5,084 nt of DNA, from contig DYDT01000161.1 in NCBI GenBank assembly GCA_020404485.1, positions 1-5,084 of the forward strand, in the 5' to 3' direction. The notes under the pieces are model-generated. The model had not been told where the DNA came from. It did no database searches and saw only the letters and a list, made by a program, of their open reading frames with translations. This DNA is from Rickettsia endosymbiont of Diachasma alloeum. Lineage in GTDB: Bacteria > Pseudomonadota > Alphaproteobacteria > Rickettsiales > Rickettsiaceae. Shown here piece by piece: positions 1 through 5,084 of the stretch; the stretch's first letter is position 1, and every line of letters starts with the position of its first letter. Made by a program: the position numbers and the translations under genes.

Positions 1-2
1 AC

Positions 3-182
3 CTTGATATTTGGTTAGAACATTATAATAATGAAAGACCACATTCTGGTAAATATTGTTATGGTAAAACTCCTATGAAAACTTTCAATGATAGTAAGAA
101 ATTAGCTGTTGAAAAAAATAATAAAATCTTATATCTTGAATACTCATCTGACAGTTATAACTTATCAGACATTCAGATATAA
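3..182 (+). CDS. IS481-family transposase, C-terminal fragment (5' end outside window)
   Basis: This is the last 59 codons of an open frame that enters from the left edge and stops with TAA at 180-182. The visible residues begin LDIWLEHYNNERPHSGKYC and continue with YGKTPMKTF. The YNNERPH signature followed by a G-x-TP motif is typical of the C-terminal end of the DDE integrase core in IS481/IS3-like transposases, where it lies just after the catalytic glutamate. The catalytic Asp-Asp-Glu residues themselves lie outside the window, so I cannot say whether the element is intact. The enzyme would cut and join the ends of its own insertion sequence. The tail after the motif is Lys/Asn/Ser-rich and low in information. 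A probable terminal inverted repeat follows within about 40 bp, which supports this being the natural end of the element. The family call is from motif recognition and is fairly secure; the exact IS name is not determined. Confidence 0.85.
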   Translation, partial: LDIWLEHYNNERPHSGKYCYGKTPMKTFNDSKKLAVEKNNKILYLEYSSDSYNLSDIQI

Positions 183-194
183 AATTTACAGCGT

Positions 195-221
195 CTGTAA
201 GATCAAATCTTGACTTCTACA
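195..221 (+). repeat. Probable right terminal inverted repeat of the IS481-type element
   Basis: Read on the minus strand, this segment starts TGTAGAAGTCAAG, matching the TGT...ACA ends usual for IS481-family elements. It lies 13 bp past the transposase stop codon, where the right end is expected. It contains nested symmetry: ctgta (195-199) faces tacag (218-222), and aagat (199-203) faces atctt (207-211). A separate perfect stem ttacag/ctgtaa (186-200, 3-nt loop) overlaps its inner side. The left copy is outside the window, so the repeat cannot be confirmed by pairing. The inner boundary is approximate, and the target-site duplication, which would begin near 222, cannot be identified. Confidence 0.55.
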
Positions 222-427
222 GATAAGTAAACTATAGATAAAATTATTAATTAGTCAACCCTCAATTTAAATTTATTTGACATTTTTATAGTTTATTTTT
301 TATTTCATTTATATTTAAGCGTTATTTTTTTAATTTTTGAATCTTTTTGCATTGCTCGAATGCTCCTATAGAATAAAGTTAATAATTCGAAGTAGTAATT
401 TAGCAACTTCATCGGTGTCATATCATA

Positions 428-494
428 GCGTGGCTTAGGTTATCTCGCTTTATACTAGATTCCTGCTTTCGCAGGAATGACATCGAAACCACGC
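428..494. repeat. Imperfect palindromic repeat of rickettsial type
   Basis: The outer arms gcgtgg (428-433) and ccacgc (489-494) are perfect reverse complements. The core attcctgc/gcaggaat (459-466 and 471-478) forms an 8-bp stem with a tttc loop. The GC-rich arms stand out sharply from the AT-rich surroundings. Sequences reading GTCATTCCTGC...GCAGGAAT are a familiar dispersed repeat type in Rickettsia intergenic DNA. Lying downstream of secA on its coding strand, the hairpin could act as an RNA 3'-end stabiliser or weak terminator. No T-run follows the stem in either direction, so a classical rho-independent terminator is not supported. Confidence 0.65.
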
Positions 495-514
495 AACTAG
501 GAATACTTAATTCC

Positions 515-3247
515 TTACTCGTTTAGTCCATGGCAATATTTATATTTCTTACCTGAACCGCAAGGGCATAGCTCGTTTCTCGATACTTTTCCCCAGCTGG
601 TAGGATTTTTAGGATCTCTATCTTCTGGTTTAATGCGTGATATGACAGGTCTAAGATCAGTTTCTAAGTTACTACCTGCATTATATTTACTAAATGCTAG
701 ATCTTCACGACTTTCATGCATATTATTTTGTAGCTTCTTATTTTCAAGCGATACGTCTTCTTTTTGAATATGCTTTAAGTCAATGTGGAAGTGATATACT
801 GTTTGAATAAAGAGTTCTTTTAGATTATTAAGCATATGCTCAAATAAGTTAAATGCCTCTCTTTTATATTCACTTAAAGGATCTTTTTGGGCATAAGCTC
901 TAAGAGATATACCTTGTCTTAAGTGATCTAAGCTATGCAAGTGATCTTTCCAAACCTGATCAAGAGTAGTTAATAAAATATACTTTACAGCATTATGCAT
1001 TAAGTCAGGACTATAGGCTTCCTCCTTAGACTTATATATACTATCCGCTGTTTGAATAACAATTTTTGTAACTTCTTCTTCTGTTACATCATTTTTGCTT
1101 ATTAGATTTTGCTCAAGCTTTATAGCAAAAGTGCGGTGTAGCTCTACGCTTAAATTCTCTATATCCCAATCTTCTCTATAAGAACCCGCTGGCATAAAAG
1201 TTAGCACTATCTTTTTAGCTAATTCTTCAGTAGTACTACTTAAGAAATCATAACTATCTTTAGATTTAATAATTTCAGTTCTTTGCTCATATATTATTTT
1301 ACGCTGATCATTCATCACATCATCAAAACGTAATAAATTTTTACGTATTTCATAGTTATGCCCCTCAACTTTTTGCTGAGCTTTCTCAAGTGATCGGCTA
1401 ATCATTGGGTGATGTATAGCCTCACCATCTTTCAAGCCAAGCGTCCGAAGCACCCCTGAAATACGTTCTGAGGCAAAAATACGCATTAAATCGTCATCAA
1501 GCGATAAGAAAAATTTAGTATTACCTGGGTCACCTTGCCTACCTGATCTACCACGTAGCTGGTTATCTATTCTACGGCTTTCATGACGTTCTGTACCTAT
1601 TACAAATAACCCGCCTGCTGCAATTACTTGCTTTTTCTCTTCAGCTATTTGAGCTTTTATCTCATTTATTTTTTCTTTGTAAGCAGCATTAGTTAAAGAT
1701 TTTCTATCTACCTGCTCTATCAGCATTTCAGGATTACCGCCAAGCATAATGTCAGTGCCTCGTCCTGCCATATTAGTTGCAATTGTTACTGCTTTAAACC
1801 TACCTGCTTGGGCAATAATAAATGCTTCTTGCTCGTGGAATTTAGCATTTAATACTTTATGCGGTATTTTGTTTTTGTTTAGAATACTGGAAATTTCTTC
1901 TGACTTTTCTATACTTACAGTACCGACCAGCACCGGCTGACCACGATCATAACAATCTTTGATTAGCTTTAAAATAGCGTCATATTTCTCTTTTTTGCTC
2001 CCATAAATTTCATCATCAAGATCACGTCTTGTAACTTTATTATGAGTCGGCACTGCTACTACATCAAGATTATATATGTCTTTTAGCTCTGGTGCTTCGG
2101 TCATAGCTGTACCAGTCATGCCTGATAATTTAGGATAATTACGAAAATAATTTTGGAAAGTAATAGATGCAAGCGTTTGGTTTTCGTTTTGAATTTTCAC
2201 GTTTTCTTTTGCCTCTAACGCTTGATGTAGCCCTTCAGAATATCTACGCCCTTCCATTACACGTCCTGTAAACTCATCTATGATCATTACTTTACCATCA
2301 CGTACTAAATAATCCACATCGATTGTAAACATGTTGTGAGCTCTAAGGGCTTGATTAACGTAATGTACTAAGCTTAAATTTTCAAAATCGTATAATCCAG
2401 AATCGGGCTTTATAATATTTGCTTGGCTTAAAAGCGATTCTACATGACTAATGCCGCTTTCCGTTAAATTGATAGTTTTTAATTTTTCATCTTTTTCAAA
2501 ATCACTTACATTAAGCCTACGTACAAGCTTATCAACTTTACCATATAACTCTGAATTATCATTAACAGGACCAGAAATAACCAAAGGAGTTCTTGCTTCA
2601 TCTATTAAAATTGAATCTACTTCATCGATAATAGCAAAGTTAAAAGGACGAAGTACCCGCTCCTGCAAGCTATATTTCATATTATCTCTTAGGTAATCAA
2701 AGCCAAGCTCGTTATTTGTGGCATATGTAATATCAGAGTTATAAGCTTCTCGCTTAGCTTCATCTGGCATGCCAGCAATAATACATCCAACCGATAGACC
2801 TAAAAAATTATAAATTTTACCCATGGCAGCAGAGTCACGGCTGACAAGGTAATCATTAACTGTTACTACATGTACACCTTTCCCAGCTAAAGCGTTTAAA
2901 TATGCAGGAAGTGTTGCGACCAAAGTCTTTCCCTCTCCTGTACGCATCTCGGTAATCATTCCTCTATGTAATACCAAACCACCTATAAGCTGCACGTCAA
3001 AATGACGCATTCCATATATTCTTCTAGAAGCTTCTCTAACTACTGCAAATGCTTCATACGCTATATCGTCTAAAGTAGCACCATTTTTAAGTTTTTTCTT
3101 AAATTCTACAGTCTTATTTTTTAATTCTTCATCTGATAATTTTTGAATCGCTGGTTCAAGTGAATTAATTTTTGTAATGTCAGAAAATAGTTTTTTTATC
3201 GTACGGTCATTTGCCGTACCAAAAATTTTTTTCAATATAGAAAACAT
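515..3247 (-). CDS. secA: Protein translocase subunit SecA (preprotein translocase ATPase)
   Basis: Full-length SecA of 910 residues, close to the roughly 900 usual in proteobacteria. It is the cytoplasmic motor ATPase that binds SecYEG at the inner membrane and pushes unfolded preproteins across using ATP. In order, counting from the ATG: Walker A MRTGEGKT (101-108); Walker B DEVD (208-211) followed by IDEARTPL; the preprotein cross-linking region (about 225-370); GMTGTA (376-381); the second nucleotide-binding domain with [10 protein letters not shown] (490-499) and [13 protein letters not shown] (563-575); the long scaffold helix starting around [16 protein letters not shown] (618-633); the wing/two-helix-finger part with [17 protein letters not shown] (763-779); and a C-terminal zinc motif [13 protein letters not shown] (894-906), which normally binds SecB and lipid. 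A TTG lies directly before the ATG at 3247. ATG is preferred because AAGGA is 5 nt from it and only 2 nt from the TTG. No frameshift or missing motif is seen. The gene is transcribed divergently from plp. Confidence 0.98.
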   Translation of the reverse strand: MFSILKKIFGTANDRTIKKLFSDITKINSLEPAIQKLSDEELKNKTVEFKKKLKNGATLDDIAYEAFAVVREASRRIYGMRHFDVQLIGGLVLHRGMITEMRTGEGKTLVATLPAYLNALAGKGVHVVTVNDYLVSRDSAAMGKIYNFLGLSVGCIIAGMPDEAKREAYNSDITYATNNELGFDYLRDNMKYSLQERVLRPFNFAIIDEVDSILIDEARTPLVISGPVNDNSELYGKVDKLVRRLNVSDFEKDEKLKTINLTESGISHVESLLSQANIIKPDSGLYDFENLSLVHYVNQALRAHNMFTIDVDYLVRDGKVMIIDEFTGRVMEGRRYSEGLHQALEAKENVKIQNENQTLASITFQNYFRNYPKLSGMTGTAMTEAPELKDIYNLDVVAVPTHNKVTRRDLDDEIYGSKKEKYDAILKLIKDCYDRGQPVLVGTVSIEKSEEISSILNKNKIPHKVLNAKFHEQEAFIIAQAGRFKAVTIATNMAGRGTDIMLGGNPEMLIEQVDRKSLTNAAYKEKINEIKAQIAEEKKQVIAAGGLFVIGTERHESRRIDNQLRGRSGRQGDPGNTKFFLSLDDDLMRIFASERISGVLRTLGLKDGEAIHHPMISRSLEKAQQKVEGHNYEIRKNLLRFDDVMNDQRKIIYEQRTEIIKSKDSYDFLSSTTEELAKKIVLTFMPAGSYREDWDIENLSVELHRTFAIKLEQNLISKNDVTEEEVTKIVIQTADSIYKSKEEAYSPDLMHNAVKYILLTTLDQVWKDHLHSLDHLRQGISLRAYAQKDPLSEYKREAFNLFEHMLNNLKELFIQTVYHFHIDLKHIQKEDVSLENKKLQNNMHESREDLAFSKYNAGSNLETDLRPVISRIKPEDRDPKNPTSWGKVSRNELCPCGSGKKYKYCHGLNE

Positions 3248-3252
3248 CAAAA

Positions 3253-3257
3253 TCCTT
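3253..3257 (-). promoter_or_regulatory. Ribosome binding site of secA (decides the start codon)
   Basis: On the minus strand this reads AAGGA, 5 nt before ATG (3247-3245) and only 2 nt before the adjacent in-frame TTG (3250-3248). The spacing favours ATG as the start, giving MFSILKKIF as the N-terminus. Confidence 0.75.
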
Positions 3258-3278
3258 AAATATATTTTTGTACATATA

Positions 3279-3306
3279 AATATAGGCTATTTTATAAAAT
3301 TATCAA
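3279..3306 (-). promoter_or_regulatory. Candidate sigma-70 promoter for secA
   Basis: On the minus strand, TTGATA (3306-3301) and TATATT (3284-3279) are separated by 16 bp, close to the housekeeping consensus. Transcription would start near 3272, giving a leader of about 25 nt that contains the AAGGA site. The surrounding DNA is extremely AT-rich, so chance matches are common and other -10-like hexamers exist nearby. Confidence 0.5.
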
Positions 3307-3401
3307 TTAGTTATATATTTATGTCTTTATATATTTATTTCAAATATTTTTGTTGTAAAATAATCCGTAAACAATTATTAATAAATATTACAAAATAGCT
3401 G

Positions 3402-3430
3402 TTGACGGGTATTTATTATTTTTATAGGAT
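3402..3430 (+). promoter_or_regulatory. Candidate sigma-70 promoter for plp
   Basis: TTGACG (3402-3407) is followed after 17 bp by TAGGAT (3425-3430), matching 5 of 6 and 4 of 6 consensus bases with ideal spacing. Transcription would start near 3437, giving a leader of about 30 nt before the plp ATG. The TTGACG hexamer lies in a small GC-richer patch (gctgttgacggg), which makes it more credible than the many AT-only matches around it. Confidence 0.6.
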
Positions 3431-3450
3431 TTAAACTTATATTTAACAAA

Positions 3451-3463
3451 TTATGAGTCATAA
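3451..3463 (+). promoter_or_regulatory. Perfect dyad just upstream of the plp start codon
   Basis: ttatga and tcataa are exact reverse complements around a single central g, ending 3 nt before the ATG at 3467. It lies in the expected leader and covers the position where a Shine-Dalgarno sequence would sit; only a weak GAG is present there. It could be an operator half-site pair on DNA, or it may be chance in AT-rich sequence. A one-base loop makes an RNA hairpin of this form unlikely. Confidence 0.3.
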
Positions 3464-3466
3464 ATA

Positions 3467-4321
3467 ATGAAAAAACTATCAATTGTACTTTTATCCGTTA
3501 GTATGCTTTCTAGCATAGCTTTTGCAGATAACTCAGACAGAGTAGTTGCTACTTACAAAAATGGTGAAGTAAGAGAATCACAAATAATGAAAGAATTTAA
3601 ACCGCAACTTAATCTTCCTTCAGGTGAAACTATTAAAAATTTTGACGATTTTCCACCGCAAGATCAGGATAAATTGATAAGAATTTATGTCAATAATATT
3701 TTGTTGAAAGAAGAAGTTGCAAAGTCAAACATTACCTCTTCTAAAGAATTCCAAGAAAAGCTTGAAAATGCAAAAAATCAATTGGCTCAAAAAGAATTAT
3801 TAGAAAATTATGTAAAATCTAATCTTACCGATAAAATGTTTGATGATGAATATAACAAATATGTAACTAGCCTAAAAGGTAAAGAACAAATAAAAGTTGC
3901 TCATATTTTAGTTAAATCTGAAAAAGAAGCTAATGATTTAAAAAATAAATTAAATAAAGGGGCAGATTTTGCTAAACTTGCTGGAGAATCTTCTCTTGAT
4001 AAAGCTTCAGCTACAAATGGTGGTGTAATCGGTTATATTTTATTAAATCAACCAGGACAGTTAGTACCTGAATTTGAAAAGAAAGCTTTTGCTTTAAAAG
4101 TAAACGAAGTTTCAACACCAGTAAAAACTGACTATGGTTGGCATATCATTAAGGTTCTTGAGAAAAAACCTGTACCTATCCCAACTAAAGAAGAAGCTAA
4201 AATGACTATTGATAATGTATTAGCAGCAGAAATACTGAAAAAATACATTAGCGATTTAGAAGCTAAAGCTGATTTAAAAATTATGTTACCTCCAGCTGCA
4301 AATAACGAAGCTAAAAAGTAG
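3467..4321 (+). CDS. plp: Secreted parvulin-type peptidyl-prolyl cis-trans isomerase
   Basis: A complete protein of 284 residues. Residues 1-20 form a Sec signal peptide: MKK, a hydrophobic stretch, then AFA with predicted cleavage before DNSD. No lipobox cysteine is present, so the mature protein is probably soluble in the periplasm. Residues about 25-135 form a charged, helical SurA/PrsA-like N-terminal chaperone region. Residues about 140-234 are the rotamase domain, with VAHILVK (144-150, His146), GGVIGY (185-190), LVPEFEKKAF (199-208) and TDYGWHIIKV (221-230, His226). The C-terminal tail (about 235-284) is helical, Ala/Lys-rich and ends in EAKK. The family speeds prolyl-bond isomerisation and chaperones exported proteins. 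GGVIGY has Val where many relatives have an acidic residue (GGDLGY or GGELGY), so strong isomerase activity cannot be assumed. The divergent neighbour is secA. The assignment to the parvulin family is secure; client proteins are unknown. Confidence 0.93.
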   Translation: MKKLSIVLLSVSMLSSIAFADNSDRVVATYKNGEVRESQIMKEFKPQLNLPSGETIKNFDDFPPQDQDKLIRIYVNNILLKEEVAKSNITSSKEFQEKLENAKNQLAQKELLENYVKSNLTDKMFDDEYNKYVTSLKGKEQIKVAHILVKSEKEANDLKNKLNKGADFAKLAGESSLDKASATNGGVIGYILLNQPGQLVPEFEKKAFALKVNEVSTPVKTDYGWHIIKVLEKKPVPIPTKEEAKMTIDNVLAAEILKKYISDLEAKADLKIMLPPAANNEAKK

Positions 4322-4336
4322 TTATACTCTATCCTA

Positions 4337-4487
4337 TGTCATTCCCGCTTAAGGCTTGCTTGCGTGGATCATTTTTCTCTGTCATCCCGTGATTTATTCA
4401 CGGGATCCAGTTAAAAATACTAATAAAATTAGCATTTTTTTATTGGACTGCGTACGTACAATTACTTTGTAATTTCTCACAATGACG
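4337..4487. repeat. Composite intergenic palindromic repeat cluster
   Basis: This spacer is a patchwork of rickettsial-style repeat modules. It contains tgtcattcccgc (from 4337), ttgcgtgg (4360-4367), and a strong 9-bp hairpin atcccgtga/tcacgggat with a tttat loop (4384-4406). Directly after it comes a second long hairpin (4407-4446), then cgtacgtac (4451-4459), a small stem aattac/gtaatt (4460-4474), and a closing ctcacaatgacg. The ttgcgtgg and gtcatt/gtcatc modules also occur, on the opposite strand, in the repeat downstream of secA, so both spacers share repeat parts. No coding frame is convincing here. Exact module borders cannot be fixed without other copies. Confidence 0.65.
4413..4441 (+). 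terminator. Possible intrinsic terminator downstream of plp
   Basis: The arms 4413-4424 (aaaaatactaat) and 4428-4439 (attagcattttt) pair over 12 positions with one A-C mismatch and a 3-nt aaa loop, ending in a run of seven T (4435-4441). The outer ccag (4407-4410) and ttgg (4443-4446) extend the stem with one bulge. The T-run on plus and the A-run on the opposite side make it formally bidirectional. The stem is AT-rich, so strength is doubtful, but the stable GC-richer hairpin immediately upstream (4384-4406) may help. It lies about 90 bp past the plp stop codon. Confidence 0.45.
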
Positions 4488-4530
4488 TAGTATAATTTTA
4501 AAATAATATATCTTTTAAGCTAAGCGACTA

Positions 4531-4559
4531 TTGACAATCTAGCAAAAAAAAATTATATT
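4531..4559 (+). promoter_or_regulatory. Near-consensus sigma-70 promoter for the 70-residue ORF
   Basis: A perfect TTGACA (4531-4536) is separated by exactly 17 bp from TATATT (4554-4559), which matches TATAAT at five of six positions. The spacer includes an A-run of nine. The expected start near 4566 leaves a leader of about 32 nt before the ATG at 4598. This is the best promoter match in the window and supports independent transcription of the small gene. Confidence 0.7.
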
Positions 4560-4597
4560 CTACAAAAATCTAATTTAAGTAAAAAAATTATTAAGCT

Positions 4598-4810
4598 ATG
4601 TCTAAAGCAAAAACTGCTTCTAAAAACAACCCAACCGCTAGGGAATCAGCTAAAGTACATTTTTATAAAGGTGAGGAAATCGTACCTTCAAAATATATCC
4701 CTCAACAAGGTTCTTCTTTCTTAGCTGCAGAAATTAAATCTTCTGGAGATTTGGTATTAGGGAATAACGGGCAAGTGCTACCTTGGAACTTAGTCAAAAA
4801 TTTAGCTTAG
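4598..4810 (+). CDS. Small hypothetical protein, 70 residues
   Basis: I do not recognise a family. The frame runs from ATG to TAG with ordinary AT-biased codon use. Residues 1-19 are Lys/Ala/Ser/Asn-rich and probably disordered (MSKAKTASKNNPTARESAK). Residues about 20-66 look like a compact, mostly beta domain: VHFYKGEEIVPSKYIP, then a Gln-Gly-Ser-Ser turn, FLAAEI, GDLVLGNNGQ, and VLPWNLV. The protein is net basic, has no signal peptide or membrane segment, and is therefore probably cytoplasmic. It contains no cysteine. A near-consensus promoter precedes it, which argues that it is a real gene, although the Shine-Dalgarno is weak (only TTAAG about 2 nt before ATG). It lies on the same strand as plp and the tRNA gene but is separated from plp by a repeat cluster and terminator-like hairpin, so it is probably its own unit. 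Function unknown. Confidence 0.7.
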   Translation: MSKAKTASKNNPTARESAKVHFYKGEEIVPSKYIPQQGSSFLAAEIKSSGDLVLGNNGQVLPWNLVKNLA

Positions 4811-4857
4811 TTTGATTTAATTACTTACAAATATAAAAATTTCACTTCAGTAGCTTA

Positions 4858-4863
4858 TATAAT
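4858..4863 (+). promoter_or_regulatory. Candidate -10 box of the tRNA-Ala promoter
   Basis: An exact TATAAT lies 12 bp before the first base of the tRNA, a spacing suited to a transcript starting at or just before the mature 5' end. No good -35 hexamer lies 16-18 bp upstream (the position reads aaaaat). Read-through from the 70-residue ORF, whose stop is 65 bp upstream, is an alternative source of the transcript. Confidence 0.4.
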
Positions 4864-4875
4864 AAGTCACATATT

Positions 4876-4950
4876 GGGGGCATAGCTCAGGGGTAGAGCA
4901 TCTGCTTTGCACGCAGAGGGTCAAGGGTTCGATTCCCTTTGCCTCCACCA
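4876..4950 (+). tRNA. tRNA-Ala (anticodon UGC), CCA encoded
   Basis: A complete 75-nt cloverleaf can be drawn. The acceptor stem GGGGGCA (4876-4882) pairs with TGCCTCC (4940-4946) with one G-T wobble. The D arm is GCTC/GAGC with loop AGGGGTA. The anticodon stem TCTGC/GCAGA (4901-4905, 4913-4917) encloses the loop TTTGCAC, with anticodon TGC at 4908-4910. The T arm is AAGGG/CCCTT around TTCGATT. The discriminator is A at 4947, and CCA (4948-4950) is encoded in the gene. UGC can read all four GCN alanine codons when U34 is modified or by superwobble. The arms are much richer in GC than the flanking DNA. No clear terminator follows. Confidence 0.97.
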
Positions 4951-5084
4951 TTCTCCACTTTTCGGTATTTTTCTTACTACATGACAATTTTTAGAGATGT
5001 AAGGACTAAATGGTTGAATTTTTTTGATAATTCATGATGATAGAGGCAAAAATACTTGGTTCATATATGACAGATCAATCCGCT

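Larger units (their letters stand above)
183..514. other. Gene-poor spacer between the IS end and secA
   Basis: This stretch holds the IS terminal repeat at its left and a palindromic repeat at its right (428-494). Between them, about 222-420 is AT-rich with long T and A runs and no convincing gene. A small hairpin, gcatt/aatgc with a 5-nt loop, sits at 349-363. One minus-strand frame from ATG at 421 to TGA at 305 encodes 38 residues (start MTPMKLLNYYF), but it has no recognisable ribosome binding site or domain, so it is not called as a gene. The segment also receives the 3' end of the secA transcript. A 5-bp hairpin, ggaat/attcc (500-514), directly follows the secA stop codon but lacks a T-run. 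Confidence 0.6.

Noticed and set aside
277..305. TTGACA at 277-282 as a plus-strand promoter
   Set aside because: The matching -10 position is poor (ttattt) and no plus-strand gene follows; the next gene is secA on the opposite strand.
1749..1940. Plus-strand open frame of 63 codons
   Set aside because: It lies wholly within secA on the opposite strand, over conserved SecA motifs, and has no domain or start signals.
2451..2696. Plus-strand open frame of 81 codons
   Set aside because: It is antisense to the SecA Walker B and cross-linking region; the Ser/Leu-rich product is typical of a shadow frame.
3177..3398. Plus-strand open frame of 73 codons spanning the secA start
   Set aside because: It overlaps the secA 5' end antisense and then runs through AT-rich promoter DNA, giving an Ile/Phe/Tyr/Lys-rich product with no recognisable features.
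4337..4487. CRISPR array
   Set aside because: The repeated parts differ in sequence and spacing and are palindromic modules, with no regular repeat-spacer pattern and no cas genes.
4981..5037. Short plus-strand frame of 18 residues after the tRNA (MTIFRDVRTKWLNFFDNS)
   Set aside because: It is too short, has no ribosome binding site and no recognised family; a gene remnant is possible but unsupported.
4938..5050. Inverted 8-bp match between the tRNA 3' end (tttgcctc) and gaggcaaa at 5043-5050, as an attachment site
   Set aside because: Integration at a tRNA leaves a direct repeat, not an inverted one, and no integrase or phage gene is present.
5034..5084. Possible gene start at the right edge (MMIEAKILGSYMTDQSA, open to the edge)
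   Set aside because: Only 17 codons are visible and there is no clear ribosome binding site. A minus-strand frame over the same bases (ending LSYMNQVFLPLSS) is equally open, so neither can be chosen without more sequence.

Overview
The window looks like chromosomal DNA of a Rickettsia species (Alphaproteobacteria, obligate intracellular). The evidence is the very AT-rich base composition, a SecA and a secreted parvulin of rickettsial type, long gene-poor spacers holding short GC-richer palindromic repeats, and the tail of an IS481-type transposase resembling those common in mobile-element-rich rickettsiae. I cannot name the species from the sequence alone.

Layout: 1-182 is the C-terminal end of an IS481-family transposase cut by the window edge, followed by its probable terminal inverted repeat ending near 221. 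From 183 to 514 there is no convincing gene; the spacer holds an imperfect palindromic repeat with a strong hairpin core (459-478). The minus strand from 3247 down to 515 encodes a full-length SecA. A 216-bp AT-rich spacer carries divergent promoter-like sequences, one for secA (minus) and one for plp (plus). plp (3467-4321, plus) encodes a secreted parvulin-type peptidyl-prolyl isomerase. A repeat-rich spacer follows (4322-4597), with two adjacent hairpins, one terminator-like. Next come a 70-residue protein of unknown function (4598-4810) with a near-consensus promoter, and a tRNA-Ala(UGC) gene with encoded CCA (4876-4950). The last 134 bases hold nothing I can support as a gene.

Functionally, the window centres on protein export. 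SecA is the ATPase that drives preproteins through SecYEG. The divergent plp product has a Sec-type signal peptide, so it is itself a likely Sec substrate, and it probably helps exported proteins fold in the periplasm. No new defence or mobile system is evident. The most interesting points are the palindromic repeats in both flanking spacers, the dyad just before the plp start codon, the unassigned 70-residue protein, and the insertion-sequence end next to an essential gene.
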